Of a stretch of 58,462 nucleotides of DNA, positions 7,517 to 18,002 are shown piece by piece. Position 1 is the first letter of the stretch, and the number at the start of each line of letters is the position of its first letter. The stretch is from Azoarcus sp. (lineage in GTDB: Bacteria > Pseudomonadota > Gammaproteobacteria > Burkholderiales > Rhodocyclaceae). The position numbers and the translations under genes are program-made. The stretch spans positions 1 through 58,462 of the forward strand of contig JAITVD010000074.1 of assembly GCA_031285965.1 (NCBI GenBank), read 5' to 3'. The notes under the pieces were generated by a model. That model saw only the letters and a list, made by a program, of their open reading frames with translations, had not been told where the DNA came from and did not search any database.

Positions 7517-8845
7517 TCAGTTGTCGTACATCGGCTCCTGCGCGGCATGGAGCCTTTGGCGAGCCGTCACGGCTTGCCCGACGATTTTGCGCAGGTTGGG
7601 ATTGGGGTCGCTGGCAAAGCGGCGGGTCACTTCGTCGAACGCGGCGATGGCCTCATTGGCCGCGCCCGGTTGCCGCCCAAGGGCTAGCCCTTTGCGGAAA
7701 AGCGCCGTGGCGACCAGCACACGGGAAACCTGCGCGTTGTCATCGCCGAAATGCTCAACGATGTCGCCATAGACGGCAATCATGCCCTGATCGTTGCCCA
7801 CAAGGCGGAAGGCTTCGCTTTTCTTGAGTAGGGTCGCGCCAACGATATTGCGGATGCTGGGGTCTTTGTCGCGCCCGAAACGCTGGACGATGTCATCGTA
7901 GACCGCCACTGCCGCAGCGGTATCGCCGGTTGGGCGGATGCCCATGCCTGAGATTTCGCCGCCCGTTTCCTCGCCCGCGCCCTGTTTGCCCAAAAGCGAG
8001 CCTTTGGCGAAAAGCGCCCGCGCGGCGCGAAGGCGGAAACTGGCATCACGGTCTGCCGAGTAACGGCGGTCAATTTCATCGTAAGCGGCAATGGCGGCTC
8101 TGGTATCGCCCTGTTCGACCAGCGTTTCGGCTTTCTTGGACAGCGTGTCCGCGACGATGGCCCGGACGGCGGGGTCGGAGTCCTGTGCGAGCCGCTGGTC
8201 GAGCCGTGCATAGGCGGCGGCGGCGGCCTTCGGGTTCCGCATCTGGCGCTGGAGGTCGCCTTGGTAGGAAATCGCCCAAGCGGCATCGCTGCCGGCGTAG
8301 GTTTGCTCGATTTCCTTGTAAATCGAGATGGCTGCCGAAAGGTCGCCTGCCTTCGCCTTGGCCGCGCCCTGATTGAACATGGCGGTGACGATTTGCTTGC
8401 GAAGCGCCGGGTCGATGTCGTCCCCGTAGCGGCGTCCGATTTCAACCTGCGTGGCAAAGGATTCCGTGGGCGTGGCGGCGGTTTGCGCCTTGAGGGAAAG
8501 CGCCTGCGCGAGAAGGGCGCGGACGGGGCGGCGGGGGTCTTGCCCAAAGCGGCGGTCAAGCTCGTTCAGCGCGGCGGCGCCTTCTTGCGCCTTGCCTTGC
8601 TGGATGAGCGCCTGCCCTCTGTCGAAAAGCTCTTGGGCGGCTCCGATGGGTTCAAGGCGGGCAGTCGACGTGGCGGCGGTTTGCTGGCGGTCGGCGGTGG
8701 CTGTGGGGCGCGTGGTCTCGCAAGCTGACGTGGCGAGCACGGCGCAGGCCAAAAGCACGATAGCCCTGAACGGACGCGGGCACGCGCTGGCGCGGGACGG
8801 TACGGAAAGGAGGCCGTGAAAGGTGAAAGTGGTCTGCATGGGCAA
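7517..8845 (-). CDS. Exported TPR-type repeat protein, possible lipoprotein
   Basis: A 442-residue protein with an N-terminal hydrophobic stretch (AIVLLACAVLATSAC) that resembles a lipoprotein signal with a weak lipobox. The rest consists of about eight degenerate repeats of 45-50 residues. Each carries an A-x-YDEI/RRF-like helix followed by D-x-DP-x-x-R and an A-x-A-L-x-x-K-x-x-x-L helix, the layout of a TPR-like superhelix. No enzymatic motif is seen. It follows the shorter paralogous gene by 44 bp on the same strand, so the two are probably one operon. The likely role is protein-protein interaction in the periplasm or at a membrane; the partner is unknown. The start could also be the third codon. 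Confidence 0.7.
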   Translation of the reverse strand: MPMQTTFTFHGLLSVPSRASACPRPFRAIVLLACAVLATSACETTRPTATADRQQTAATSTARLEPIGAAQELFDRGQALIQQGKAQEGAAALNELDRRFGQDPRRPVRALLAQALSLKAQTAATPTESFATQVEIGRRYGDDIDPALRKQIVTAMFNQGAAKAKAGDLSAAISIYKEIEQTYAGSDAAWAISYQGDLQRQMRNPKAAAAAYARLDQRLAQDSDPAVRAIVADTLSKKAETLVEQGDTRAAIAAYDEIDRRYSADRDASFRLRAARALFAKGSLLGKQGAGEETGGEISGMGIRPTGDTAAAVAVYDDIVQRFGRDKDPSIRNIVGATLLKKSEAFRLVGNDQGMIAVYGDIVEHFGDDNAQVSRVLVATALFRKGLALGRQPGAANEAIAAFDEVTRRFASDPNPNLRKIVGQAVTARQRLHAAQEPMYDN

Positions 8846-8889
8846 TTTTTGAGTGAGTTGCGAACGCCCCCGCCGGATGGGCGAGGACT

Positions 8890-9474
8890 TTACCGTCTGG
8901 ATGATAGCGTGATGTTGTTGCTGATCCGTATTTCAGTGGCTCGCCATTGGGTAATTTCGGCCAAGCGCCTGATGGAATCATTTTCATCATCTTTGAATTG
9001 TCGGGCTAGCTCCGCGTAGGCATCGAGGGCTTTTTCGGTGTCGCCTTGCTTATAGAGGGCTTCGGCTTTGGAGACAAGCGCCGAGGCCAGTATTTCCCGG
9101 ATGGCCGGGCTTTTTTCATTCCCGAAATTTCGCTCGATTCGGTCAAAGGTGATGAAGGCATCCTTGGCATTGTCTTGTTCTTCAAGCAGTTTGGCTTTTT
9201 TGAGCAGCGCCCGAGCGGCGAACTGCCGGGAATTGGGCGTGGCGGCTCTTCCGTAACGCTGCATGACCTCTTCATATTTAGCAATAGCCTCTTCGGAGGC
9301 TTCCTGCCGTTCCGTCAAGAGGGCTTGGTTGAAAAGCGTCTGGGCAGACTCCTGCGCGTGGCTTGGAACTGGCATGGTTCCCATAGCGAAAAACAGCGCC
9401 AGTGCTGCGGCTGAGATAAACGGGAACGCGGCAAGGGCTTTGCGCAAGCGGCGGCATGAAAATGCGGTTCTCAT
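8890..9474 (-). CDS. Secreted TPR-type repeat protein
   Basis: A 194-residue protein with a clear Sec signal peptide: basic start, hydrophobic core, and a likely cleavage after SHA (PVPSHAQES). The mature part has about three repeats of the same kind as in the downstream gene (AIAKYEEVMQRYG; AFITFDRIERNFG; ALDAYAELARQF), so the two proteins are paralogues of different length. A promoter candidate lies 65 bp upstream. AGTTCCTCC on the plus strand just beyond 9474 corresponds to a GGAGGAACT ribosome site on the gene strand. Its function is unknown; I infer a periplasmic scaffold. Confidence 0.75.
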   Translation of the reverse strand: MRTAFSCRRLRKALAAFPFISAAALALFFAMGTMPVPSHAQESAQTLFNQALLTERQEASEEAIAKYEEVMQRYGRAATPNSRQFAARALLKKAKLLEEQDNAKDAFITFDRIERNFGNEKSPAIREILASALVSKAEALYKQGDTEKALDAYAELARQFKDDENDSIRRLAEITQWRATEIRISNNITLSSRR

Positions 9475-9538
9475 GAGAGTTCCTCCAGAGCTTGAAAAAG
9501 CGTACGGTGCGCCTATGGGAGATGGAAGGATAAACGTG

Positions 9539-9566
9539 CATATATTAACAAGCTCATGGTCGACAA
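9539..9566 (-). promoter_or_regulatory. Candidate sigma-70 promoter of the TPR-type gene pair
   Basis: On the minus strand TTGTCG is followed after 16 bp by TATATG, about 65 bp before the start codon at 9474. Spacing and composition fit a sigma-70 promoter; the match to consensus is moderate and the call is by eye. Confidence 0.4.
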
Positions 9567-9646
9567 ACTGGTATGATGAAAAAATTTTTACGAAAACGAT
9601 GTTTGCGCCGTCTGCCGCAGAAATAAACGCCTTGCGGATAAAAATG

Positions 9647-9678
9647 AAAAGGGGCAGCCAGTGATGGCCGCCCCTTTC
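9647..9678 (-). terminator. Intrinsic terminator after rne
   Basis: Downstream of the rne stop (9698) the minus strand forms a hairpin with 12-13 bp arms, AAAGGGGCgGCC / GGCtGCCCCTTTT, with one mismatch and a short loop (ATCACT). It is followed by TTTTCATTTTTAT. This is a good rho-independent terminator for rne and also separates it from the TPR-type genes. Confidence 0.8.
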
Positions 9679-9697
9679 TTATGTAGGCTGGCAGAAG

Positions 9698-12514
9698 TCA
9701 GACCTTGTGCGTTTCGACCTGTTGCAGCGGCTCATCGGCGGACGCAGCCGTTGGACGGGGCTTGCGCCCGCGCCGGACAGGTTCTTCGGGCGCACCTGTG
9801 CCGAACTGGGCTTTTTTCTCCGAACTGGTTTCAATCATGACCAGCCCCGTGCTTTCCGGCGAGGCAAAGAGATCGGCTGTCGCGGGCGCGGTGTTTTTCT
9901 CGGGCGCGGGTTCCGCTGCGGCTCTCGGTTCCGTCATCCGCCGAGGTTCTGCGGATTCCTTTGCCTTGGGGACGATGGGGGCAGACGGCACGATGGCGGG
10001 GGAGAGGGCTGCTGGCGCTTCGGCAGCCAATCCGTTTTCCCGAATCAGGGGCAAGGAAATGGGGTCATCGCCCATGCGCTCCGGCTGCCGCGCTGGAGCC
10101 TTGGGGGCGGTTTCCTTCTCGGCTTGAGGCTCGAACGTTTGTCCAATAGCGACGGGCAGCGCGTCCTGAGCGGCGGACGGCGCGACGGGGCGAGTGTCGA
10201 AAGACGCGCTTGTCGCGATGGGCAAGGGGGCTTCCTGCGTGGCGTCCGCGGTGGGCAGGGCTTCGCCGGTTTCGGCAGCGGGTCTTCCTCGGCGGTTGCC
10301 ACGGCTGCGGCTGCGGCGCTTTTCGGGCGAAGGGCTGGCAGCGGCGCTGGATTCATCTGGAACGGCGGCGGCTCCAGTCTGCGCGGCGGCTTGTCCGGCT
10401 TCAGCCGTTTCCGCGATGTTCGGGCGCGGCGGCTCGGTCGCCGGAATTTCCGGCGCGGCGGGCGTGGAAACCGTAGTTTTTTCGACATCCTCACCGATGG
10501 GTTTGTCCCGACGGCGACGGCGGCTGGGGTTGGCTTTCACATTGTCGCTGGCCGGGGCGCGAGCCGGAGTTTCGGGGCGTTCCTGACGTTCACCCGGTGC
10601 TTTAGGCTGGCGCTGCGGTTTTTCCTGCGCGTTCGACAGGGCGCTTTTCTCGGTGCGGGCGTTGCGGTCAGCTTCCCGTGCGTTGCGACTCCCTCGGTCA
10701 TTGCGGGCGTTGCCGTTGTTGCGGCGCTCATTTCCCCGCTCATTATTGCGGCTGTTGCGTGACCGGGGTTCGCGGGCGGCGGATGCCGAGGTCTTCGCTT
10801 CCTTCTCGCTGCCGCCCCCGGCGGGCAGGTTGCCGAGCCAGCGCATGAAGCGTGAAATGAGGCTTGGCGCTTGCGCCGCGATGGCGGCGGAAGGCGTTTC
10901 GGGCATGGGCTGCTGGGGCGGAATGTATTTGACGGCGGCTTCCTGCCGGACGGCTTTGTCCGCGCTGTGCGGGCCGCCGATGGGGAGTTCTTCGACAGGC
11001 TGTTGCACAAGCTGGTAGCTGGCGGTGGGATTGTCGTCCTGATTCAACTGCTCGTGGCGCAGGCGCGTGATTTCGTGCGCCGGAGTTTCCATGTGGCGGT
11101 TGGGCGCGATGATGAGCCGGATTTTGTGGCGCAGCTCGATTCTGGCGATGTCGGTGCGCTTTTCGTTGAGCAGATAAGTGGCGACATCGACCGGCGCTTG
11201 CAGGTGCACCGCGCCGGTGTTCTCCTTCATTGCCTCTTCTTCGATGATGCGCAGGATGTGCAGGGCCGAGGATTCCGTGCCACGGATATGGCCTGTGCCC
11301 GTGCAGCGCGGGCAGGTGATGTAGCTGGTTTCGGCCAGCGTGGGGCGCAGGCGCTGTCGGGAAAGTTCGAGCAGGCCAAATCGGCTGATTTTGCCGGTCT
11401 GCACGCGTGCGCGGTCGCAGCGCAGGGCATCGCGCAGGCGGTTTTCGACTTCGCGCTGGCTCTTGGTCGATTCCATGTCGATGAAGTCGATGACAATCAG
11501 CCCGCCCAAGTCACGCAGGCGCAATTGCCGCGCGATTTCATCGGCGGCTTCGAGGTTGGTGCGCAGGGCGGTTTCCTCGATGTCCGCGCCCTTGGTGGCA
11601 CGTCCCGAATTGACATCGACGGCGACGAGTGCCTCGGTGTGGTCGATGACGACCGCGCCGCCAGACGGCAGCGTGACCTGGCGGGAAAAGGCCGACTCGA
11701 TTTGGTGCTCAATCTGGAAGCGCGAGAAGAGCGGCACATCGTCGCTGTAACGCTTGATGCGGCTGACGTTGCCCGGCATGACATGCCCCATGAACTGGCG
11801 AGCCTGTTCATAAATGTCGTCGGTGTCGATGAGGATTTCGCCGATGTCGGGCTGAAAGTAGTCGCGGATGGTGCGGATGACGAGGCTGCCTTCCTGATAG
11901 ATGAGGAAAGCGCCGCTCTGCCCGCTTGATGCGCCTTCGATGGCTGTCCAAAGCTGGAGCAGGTAGTTGAGGTCCCATTGCAGTTCCTCAATGCCCCGAC
12001 CAATGGCGGCGGTGCGCGCGATGAGGCTCATGCCTTTCGGCACTTCGATTTGGTCTAGAACCTCGCGCAGTTCGGTGCGCTCCTCGCCGTCGATGCGCCG
12101 CGAGACGCCGCCGCCGCGCGGGTTGTTCGGCATCAGGACGAGGTAGCGCCCCGCCAGAGAAATATAGGTGGTGAGCGCAGCGCCTTTGTTTCCGCGCTCG
12201 TCCTTCTCAACTTGGACGATCAGTTCTTGGCCTTCGCATAGGGCTTCGCGGATGCTTGCGCGGGCATCCGCGCCGGGTTTGAAGTAGGCGCGGGAAATTT
12301 CCTTGAAAGGCAAAAATCCGTACCGTTCCGCGCCATAGTCGACGAAGGCGGCTTCGAGGCTGGGTTCGATGTGGGTGATCGTTGCCTTGTAGATGTTGCC
12401 TTTGCGTTCTTCCTTGTTGGCCGATTCAATGTCGAGGTCGATGAGTTTCTGTCCATCGACGATTGCGACGCGCAATTCCTCGGCTTGCGTCGCGTTAAAA
12501 AGCATTCGCTTCAT
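9698..12514 (-). CDS. rne: Ribonuclease E
   Basis: A 938-residue endoribonuclease that starts mRNA decay and processes rRNA and tRNA. The catalytic half is complete: an S1 domain near residues 36-118, the DNase I-like active site with VDVNSGR (Asp about 300) and IDFIDME (Asp 343/346), and the zinc-link CPRC at 401-404 that holds the tetramer. After about residue 530 the protein becomes low-complexity and Arg/Asn- then Pro/Ala/Glu-rich, the scaffold part that binds RNA and degradosome partners. The start [10 protein letters not shown] matches the family and is preferred over the frame extension to 12568. It is divergent from rluC across 418 bp, enough for the long autoregulatory leader known in enterobacterial rne. 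Confidence 0.97.
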   Translation of the reverse strand: MKRMLFNATQAEELRVAIVDGQKLIDLDIESANKEERKGNIYKATITHIEPSLEAAFVDYGAERYGFLPFKEISRAYFKPGADARASIREALCEGQELIVQVEKDERGNKGAALTTYISLAGRYLVLMPNNPRGGGVSRRIDGEERTELREVLDQIEVPKGMSLIARTAAIGRGIEELQWDLNYLLQLWTAIEGASSGQSGAFLIYQEGSLVIRTIRDYFQPDIGEILIDTDDIYEQARQFMGHVMPGNVSRIKRYSDDVPLFSRFQIEHQIESAFSRQVTLPSGGAVVIDHTEALVAVDVNSGRATKGADIEETALRTNLEAADEIARQLRLRDLGGLIVIDFIDMESTKSQREVENRLRDALRCDRARVQTGKISRFGLLELSRQRLRPTLAETSYITCPRCTGTGHIRGTESSALHILRIIEEEAMKENTGAVHLQAPVDVATYLLNEKRTDIARIELRHKIRLIIAPNRHMETPAHEITRLRHEQLNQDDNPTASYQLVQQPVEELPIGGPHSADKAVRQEAAVKYIPPQQPMPETPSAAIAAQAPSLISRFMRWLGNLPAGGGSEKEAKTSASAAREPRSRNSRNNERGNERRNNGNARNDRGSRNAREADRNARTEKSALSNAQEKPQRQPKAPGERQERPETPARAPASDNVKANPSRRRRRDKPIGEDVEKTTVSTPAAPEIPATEPPRPNIAETAEAGQAAAQTGAAAVPDESSAAASPSPEKRRSRSRGNRRGRPAAETGEALPTADATQEAPLPIATSASFDTRPVAPSAAQDALPVAIGQTFEPQAEKETAPKAPARQPERMGDDPISLPLIRENGLAAEAPAALSPAIVPSAPIVPKAKESAEPRRMTEPRAAAEPAPEKNTAPATADLFASPESTGLVMIETSSEKKAQFGTGAPEEPVRRGRKPRPTAASADEPLQQVETHKV

Positions 12515-12932
12515 TTTGGGTCGTTCTCCCGCGTCAGTTTGCACGGGCAGGCACGACCGGCGCGCCATCGCGCTGATCCGGGGTTCAGTAGCGGTTGTGT
12601 CGGGCTGCTTTCATCCGGGTAGAGCTAATCCTGTGATGGGTTGTCTGGTCGTATTGTTCACTTGTCCCTGTCCACGCCTAAGCGGGGCAAAGACATCTGA
12701 TCCTGCGGCTGCTGCGTACTGCGCATATTGCGTGCATCCATCCCGGTCGGGCTGGATGGGTGTATCGAAAAAAGGTTCTTGCGCTATCATCACCACCTTT
12801 GAAAAGGCGCATGCGCAGCGCGTGCGGCAGACCGGGAGCGCACATGGCAGCTTTAGCGTCGTCACTTTCCATCGCCTTCTGGCGCATGGCGTACCGACCG
12901 CATCCGATCTTGAAGCCGGGCGGATTATATTC
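12515..12932. other. rne-rluC divergent intergenic region, probable rne leader
   Basis: This 418 bp region separates the rne and rluC start codons and holds no gene. It contains a strong hairpin at 12735-12758 (CATCCAtCCCG / CGGGcTGGATG). rne of enterobacteria has a leader of about 360 nt through which RNase E cleaves its own mRNA; a similar arrangement is plausible here but not shown. I found no clear promoter hexamers. A frame from 12393 runs through the region into rluC but lacks protein-like character before 12933. Confidence 0.45.
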
Positions 12933-13895
12933 ATGATGGCGGCTCAAGGCAAAGCAAATGTTGTCAGGCATGAGCGGATTGACGAATCCGCCGCCGGGCA
13001 GCGGATTGACAATTATTTTCTGCGCATCGCAAAAGGCGTGCCGAAGAGCCATATCTACCGGATTCTTCGCGGCGGAGAGGTGCGGGTGAATGGGCGGCGG
13101 GTGTCGCAGACCTACCGCTTGGGCATCGGCGACGAAGTGCGCATCCCGCCCTTGAGGCTGGCCAAACCGGCCATTTCCCCGGCGGTGCGCGTTCCTGCGG
13201 GAAAACCGTTGCCCGTGATGTTTGAGGACGATTATTTGCTCGTGGTGGATAAGCCCTCCGGCCATGCTGTGCATGGCGGCAGCGGCATCAGTTTCGGCGT
13301 GATTGAGCAACTGCGCGCCCAGCGTCCCGAACTGAAGATGCTGGAACTTGTGCATCGGCTCGACCGCGAAACCTCCGGCTTGCTGATGGTGGCAAAAAAG
13401 CGTTCCGCGCTGACCGCGTTGCAGGACATGATGCGCGCGGGAAGCGTGGAAAAGCGTTATTTCGCCCTCGTTTCGGGCCGATGGCCGAATCCGCTGCAAC
13501 ACGTGCGCGCGCCGCTGCTGAAATATCTCACCGAAGAAGGGGAGCGGCGCGTCAGGGTGAGCGAGGCGGGCAAGCCGTCGCACAGCATCGTGCGCTTGCT
13601 CAAACGCTGGCAGCAGTTCAGCCTTCTTGAAGTCGAACTGAAAACGGGGCGCACGCACCAGATACGGGTACATCTTTCCCATCTCGGCTTTCCCATCATG
13701 GGCGACGACAAATACGGGAATTTCGCGCTGAACCGGATGCTCGCGGGCGAAGGCTTGCGCCGGATGTTTCTGCACGCGGCAAAACTCGCTTTCATCCACC
13801 CAGTGAACGGGAAGCAATTGACATTTGAAGCGCCATTGCCAGCGGATCTGCGTGATTTTGCCGCGTGGCTTGATAAACGGGAGGCGGCGGGATGA
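12933..13895 (+). CDS. rluC: Ribosomal large subunit pseudouridine synthase C
   Basis: A 320-residue RluA-family pseudouridine synthase that modifies 23S rRNA uridines (955, 2504 and 2580 in E. coli). It has an N-terminal S4 RNA-binding domain (SHIYRILRGGEVRVNGRRV, about residues 35-55) and the catalytic motif HRLDRETSG with the nucleophilic Asp. It has the usual length and the usual position next to rne. The start is taken at the first of two adjacent ATG codons (12933/12936) because the S4 domain begins shortly afterwards. The upstream frame extension of 180 codons is not family sequence. Confidence 0.93.
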   Translation: MMAAQGKANVVRHERIDESAAGQRIDNYFLRIAKGVPKSHIYRILRGGEVRVNGRRVSQTYRLGIGDEVRIPPLRLAKPAISPAVRVPAGKPLPVMFEDDYLLVVDKPSGHAVHGGSGISFGVIEQLRAQRPELKMLELVHRLDRETSGLLMVAKKRSALTALQDMMRAGSVEKRYFALVSGRWPNPLQHVRAPLLKYLTEEGERRVRVSEAGKPSHSIVRLLKRWQQFSLLEVELKTGRTHQIRVHLSHLGFPIMGDDKYGNFALNRMLAGEGLRRMFLHAAKLAFIHPVNGKQLTFEAPLPADLRDFAAWLDKREAAG

Positions 13896-14007
13896 GCGCG
13901 GAAGGCTGTCTTGAAACTTAAAATAAATATGCCTATGGGGAAATTTTTCCTCTGGATGCTCCAAGCATTGATGTAATTTGAGGGAAATTCCTAGGAGTAG
14001 ACTAAAA

Positions 14008-14916
14008 ATGAAAATTCTGCTTTTCGGTAAAACCGGGCAGGTTGGCTGGGAGTTGCAGCGCACGCTTGCCCCGCTGGGCGAGGTGGTGGCGCTGAATCAG
14101 GGCTGCGCGGATGGGCTTGTCGGCGACTTGACGGATGGAGCGGGCATACGGAGCACGATCGCGGCGGTTTCGCCTGATGTGATTGTCAATGCGGCGGCCT
14201 ATACTGCCGTTGACCGTGCCGAGAGCGAGCCTGATCTCGCGCATCGTGTCAATGCCGCCGCGCTTGAGGTGCTTGCCGGGGAGGCTGCCGCATGCGGCAT
14301 CTGGCTTGTGCATTATTCGACAGACTATGTTTTTGACGGCAGCGGCAATCGCCCGTGGCGCGAAGACGATTTGCCAAGCCCGCTTTCGGCGTATGGCAGC
14401 AGCAAGCTGGCTGGAGAGGAAGCAATTCAGGCGAGCGGATGCCGCCACCTGATTCTGCGAACGTCATGGGTTTACTCTGCCCGTGGCAGCAACTTCATAC
14501 GCACCATGCTGAAGCTGACGTCTGAACGGGAGCGTCTGGCTGTGATTGCTGACCAAATTGGCGCACCCACCGGCGCCGACTTGCTTGCCGATGTAACGGC
14601 GCATCTCGTGCGCAGCGTTCTGGCCAATCCGGTGGCGCATCCCGGGGGGCTGTACCACCTTGTCGCTGCGGGAGAGACGAACTGGCATGAATATGCCAAT
14701 CTCATTATTGATGAAGCTCGCCGCCGAGGCATGGCGCTCAAAGCCAAGGAAATCACGCCCATCCTTTCAAGCGATTGGCCATCGCTTGCGGCGCGTCCCC
14801 TGAATTCACGCCTCGATACGACACGCTTGCGGAATGACTTTGGGCTTCGCTTGCCCGACTGGAAGTTCGGAGTCATGCGGCAGCTAGACCAAATTTTGGA
14901 TTCTGCATTACCATAG
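14008..14916 (+). CDS. rfbD: dTDP-4-dehydrorhamnose reductase
   Basis: A 302-residue short-chain dehydrogenase that makes the last step of dTDP-L-rhamnose, an O-antigen/exopolysaccharide precursor. Visible are the nucleotide-binding GKTGQVG near the N-terminus, STDYVFDG, and the catalytic YGSSK. An AGGAG ribosome site lies 7-8 bp before the ATG, which overrides the earlier in-frame start at 13978. It is the first gene of rfbD-rfbA-rfbC. rfbB (dTDP-glucose 4,6-dehydratase) is not in the window, so the pathway must be completed from elsewhere. Confidence 0.95.
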   Translation: MKILLFGKTGQVGWELQRTLAPLGEVVALNQGCADGLVGDLTDGAGIRSTIAAVSPDVIVNAAAYTAVDRAESEPDLAHRVNAAALEVLAGEAAACGIWLVHYSTDYVFDGSGNRPWREDDLPSPLSAYGSSKLAGEEAIQASGCRHLILRTSWVYSARGSNFIRTMLKLTSERERLAVIADQIGAPTGADLLADVTAHLVRSVLANPVAHPGGLYHLVAAGETNWHEYANLIIDEARRRGMALKAKEITPILSSDWPSLAARPLNSRLDTTRLRNDFGLRLPDWKFGVMRQLDQILDSALP

Positions 14917-14920
14917 CGTG

Positions 14921-15805
14921 ATGAAAACACGCAAAGGCATCCTTTTGGCGGGCGGTTCTGGAACCCGCCTGCATCCGGCCACGCTGGCCGTTTCCAAGCA
15001 ATTGCTTCCAGTCTACGATAAGCCGATGGTTTATTACCCGCTCTCGACGCTGATGCTCGCGGGTATCCGGGATATTCTTGTCATTTCCACGCCGCAGGAC
15101 ACCCCGCGTTTCGAGCAGTTGCTCGGCGACGGCGGACAGTGGGGCATCAATATTTCTTATGCGGTGCAGCCTAGCCCGGACGGATTGGCGCAGGCTTTCA
15201 TCATCGGCAGGGATTTTGTCGGCGGCGCACCCTCCGCGCTGGTGCTGGGCGACAATCTTTTTTACGGCCATGACCTGAGCAGCAAGCTGATTCAGGCCAG
15301 CACGCGTTCTTCGGGCGCGACGGTCTTTGCCTATCCAGTCAATGATCCCGAGCGTTATGGCGTGGTCGAGTTCGATTCGGCGGGCCGTGCCGTGAGCCTT
15401 GAAGAAAAACCGTCCCGCCCAAAAAGCCACTATGCGGTCACGGGGCTGTATTTTTATGACGAAAGGGTGGTCGATGTGGCCGCTGGCCTGAAACCCAGCC
15501 CGCGCGGGGAACTGGAAATCACCGACATCAATTCTCAATACCTGGCTTGGGAAAGCCTTGATGTGCAGGTCATGGGGCGCGGCCATGCCTGGCTTGATAC
15601 CGGAACCCACGAGAGCCTGCTGGAGGCGGGGCTTTTCATCCAGACCATCGAAAAGCGCCAAGGGCTGAAAGTTGCCTGCCCGGAAGAAATCGCCTGGCGG
15701 GCGGGCTGGATTGGTGATGAATCCCTCATGCGTCTGGCGGCTGCGCTGGCAAAGAACGACTATGGGCGCTATCTGAAACGTTTGCTTGAAGATCAGGTGT
15801 TTTAA
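14921..15805 (+). CDS. rfbA: Glucose-1-phosphate thymidylyltransferase
   Basis: A 294-residue nucleotidyltransferase that makes dTDP-glucose from dTTP and glucose-1-phosphate, the first step of the rhamnose pathway. The signature [14 protein letters not shown] is at the N-terminus, then [16 protein letters not shown], and the metal-binding Asp lies in LGDNLF. It sits 4 bp after rfbD and its stop shares one base with the rfbC start (TAATG). ATG 14921 is chosen; GTG 14918 directly before it is possible. Confidence 0.96.
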   Translation: MKTRKGILLAGGSGTRLHPATLAVSKQLLPVYDKPMVYYPLSTLMLAGIRDILVISTPQDTPRFEQLLGDGGQWGINISYAVQPSPDGLAQAFIIGRDFVGGAPSALVLGDNLFYGHDLSSKLIQASTRSSGATVFAYPVNDPERYGVVEFDSAGRAVSLEEKPSRPKSHYAVTGLYFYDERVVDVAAGLKPSPRGELEITDINSQYLAWESLDVQVMGRGHAWLDTGTHESLLEAGLFIQTIEKRQGLKVACPEEIAWRAGWIGDESLMRLAAALAKNDYGRYLKRLLEDQVF

Positions 15806-16362
15806 TGAAAGTTATTTCTACCGCGTTGCCCGGTGTCTTGATCTTGGAAACGAAGGCGTTTGGCGATGCGCGGGGATTTTTCCTTGAAAGCTACAACGCG
15901 CGCGCGTTTCGGGAGGCAACCGGGCTTGATCCGGTTTTCGTGCAGGACAACCATTCGCGCTCGACGCGCGGCGTGCTGCGGGGGCTGCACTACCAGGTTC
16001 GCCAGGCGCAGGGCAAGCTCGTCCGGGTCACGCACGGACGGGTGTTCGACGTAGCGGTGGATATGCGCCGCAATTCCCCGCATTTTGGGCGCTGGACGGG
16101 CGTCGAACTGAGCAGCGACATGCCCGGACGCATGTTCTGGATTCCGCCCGGTTTCGCGCATGGTTTTATCGTTCTGAGCGAAAGCGTTGATTTTTTATAC
16201 AAAGCAACCGATTACTATGCGCCAGAGCATGAGCGCGCCGTTCTTTGGAACGATCCTGACATCGGCATCGAATGGCCATTAAAGGGGTTGGGCGAACTTC
16301 TGTTGTCCGAAAAAGACCAGGCGGCGCTGCCCTTAAAAGATGCCGAAGCCTGCGATGTGTGA
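15805..16362 (+). CDS. rfbC: dTDP-4-dehydrorhamnose 3,5-epimerase
   Basis: A 185-residue cupin-fold epimerase that converts dTDP-4-dehydro-6-deoxyglucose to the rhamno form. The catalytic His lies in GVLRGLHYQ, the conserved RGFFLESYN is near the N-terminus, and IPPGFAHGF lies in the middle. It is the last gene of the rfb unit and overlaps rfbA by one base. The following 240 bp up to gltX contain no gene and no clear terminator. Confidence 0.96.
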   Translation: MKVISTALPGVLILETKAFGDARGFFLESYNARAFREATGLDPVFVQDNHSRSTRGVLRGLHYQVRQAQGKLVRVTHGRVFDVAVDMRRNSPHFGRWTGVELSSDMPGRMFWIPPGFAHGFIVLSESVDFLYKATDYYAPEHERAVLWNDPDIGIEWPLKGLGELLLSEKDQAALPLKDAEACDV

Positions 16363-16602
16363 GGCTTGTGCCTAGGCGGACGGGGGAAGGTGGGAAACGG
16401 CCACGGGACTTGGAGGTTCTGGCGGTGAAAGCGTGAAGGGTCTCCGCGCTTGCTTCGTTTCGAGGACGTTTACGGGCGCAAGCAATGACCGAGCCTGTGT
16501 TCGGGCATCTTTTTTCCGTTTCGTGACGCGCTGTCCCTCGTTTTTCGCCGGATGCGGTAAGCTCCACGCCCCGGCTTTTGCCGCCAATCCTGAATACAGA
16601 TC

Positions 16603-18000
16603 ATGACCGTCCGTACCCGTTTCGCGCCCAGCCCCACCGGCTACCTGCACATTGGCGGCGCGCGCACCGCGCTGTTCGCATGGGCCTATGCCCGCCATCA
16701 TGGGGGGCAGTTCGTGCTGCGCGTCGAAGATACTGACCTCGAACGTTCCACGCCGGAAGCGGTCGAGGCGATTCTCGACGGCATGGGCTGGCTCGGGCTG
16801 GAACACGATGAGGGGCCGTTCTACCAGACGCGGCGCATGGCGCGTTACGGGGAAGTCATCCGACAAATGCTCGCGGCGGGCACGGCTTACCGCTGCTACA
16901 CATCGAAGGAAGAACTCGATGCCTTGCGCGCCGCGCAGGAAGCGCGTGGCGAAAAACCGCGCTATGACGGACGCTGGCGGCCTGAACCCGAAAAAACGCT
17001 GCCGCTCCCGCCGATGGGCGTGGAGCCGGTAGTGCGCTTTCGGAATCCGTCCGAGGGCTTTGTGGCTTGGGATGATTTGGTCAAGGGGCGAATCGAAATC
17101 AGCAATGCTGAACTTGACGATTTCATCATTGCCCGCGCGGACGGCTCGCCAACCTACAACTTCTGCGTAGTGGTCGACGATTGGGATATGGGCATCACCC
17201 ATGTCATCCGAGGGGATGACCATGTCAACAACACGCCGCGCCAAATCAACGTGCTGGCCGCGCTGGCCGCGCCGCTGCCGCAGTACGCGCACCTGTCGAT
17301 GATTCTCGGGGCGGACGGCGCGAAGCTCTCCAAGCGGCACGGCGCGGTGAGCGTGATGCAGTATCACGAAGACGGGTTTTTGCCGGAAGCGGTCATCAAT
17401 TACCTTGCGCGGCTGGGCTGGAGCCACGGTGACGATGAGCTTTTCAGCCGCGAGCAGTTCATCGAATGGTTCGATCTCGACCGCATCACGCCCTCGGCGG
17501 CGCGGTTCGATACGGAAAAACTCACTTGGCTCAACGCGCAGTACATCAAGGCGGCGGACACTGCCCGCCTTGCGCGGGACGTGTCCGAGCGCCTGCTCAA
17601 ACGCGGCATCAGTTTGCGGGACGCCCCTGATTTGGCTGCTATCGTGGAACTCTACAAAGAGCGCGTGGGCAGCCTCGTCGAACTGGCGGATGCCGCCGTG
17701 CCGTTCGCCCAGCCAGTCGTCGAGATTTCCGCTGAGCTTGAAGAGAAGCATTTCGCCGCGCCCGCGCGGGAGGCGCTGGCAATCCTTGAGGCGCGGCTTG
17801 CCGCGCTGCCGGAATGGGAAAAGGGCGCAATCAGCCAAGCAATCAAGGACGTGATGAAAGAGCGCGGCCTGAAAATGCCGCAGATTGCCGTCCCCTTGCG
17901 GGTCGCCCTGCTCGGCGCGGAGCAGTCCCCGTCGATTGATGCCGTGCTGGAAACGCTGGGGCGCAGCCGGACGCTGCAAAGGCTGTCGCGGCTACGCTGA
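16603..18000 (+). CDS. gltX: Glutamyl-tRNA synthetase
   Basis: A 465-residue class I aminoacyl-tRNA synthetase. The HIGH-type motif is [13 protein letters not shown] at the N-terminus and the KMSKS-type motif is KLSKRHG. The length matches the bacterial discriminating enzyme. It is a single gene that ends 2 bp from the stop of the oppositely oriented diguanylate cyclase, so the two 3' ends must overlap in RNA. Confidence 0.97.
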   Translation: MTVRTRFAPSPTGYLHIGGARTALFAWAYARHHGGQFVLRVEDTDLERSTPEAVEAILDGMGWLGLEHDEGPFYQTRRMARYGEVIRQMLAAGTAYRCYTSKEELDALRAAQEARGEKPRYDGRWRPEPEKTLPLPPMGVEPVVRFRNPSEGFVAWDDLVKGRIEISNAELDDFIIARADGSPTYNFCVVVDDWDMGITHVIRGDDHVNNTPRQINVLAALAAPLPQYAHLSMILGADGAKLSKRHGAVSVMQYHEDGFLPEAVINYLARLGWSHGDDELFSREQFIEWFDLDRITPSAARFDTEKLTWLNAQYIKAADTARLARDVSERLLKRGISLRDAPDLAAIVELYKERVGSLVELADAAVPFAQPVVEISAELEEKHFAAPAREALAILEARLAALPEWEKGAISQAIKDVMKERGLKMPQIAVPLRVALLGAEQSPSIDAVLETLGRSRTLQRLSRLR

Positions 18001-18002
18001 CT

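Noticed and set aside
6854-7687. 277-codon plus-strand frame over the DUF457 gene and the end of the TPR gene
   Set aside because: Gln/Arg/Gly-rich shadow of a membrane-protein gene on the other strand with the HRGFTHS motif.
9707-11929. Long plus-strand open frames (351 and 352 codons) opposite rne
   Set aside because: They are the antisense of the high-GC rne gene, show low-complexity Gly/Arg-rich or unnatural composition, and lack any family pattern.
12393-12932. 180-codon N-terminal extension of rluC
   Set aside because: The part before 12933 overlaps the rne start and has no protein-like conservation; the S4 domain starts soon after 12933.
16372-17979. 535-codon minus-strand frame opposite gltX
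   Set aside because: Shadow of gltX in GC-rich DNA; no recognisable domain. The same holds for the long antisense frames opposite plsX, fabF, uvrC, mnmC and the diguanylate cyclase.
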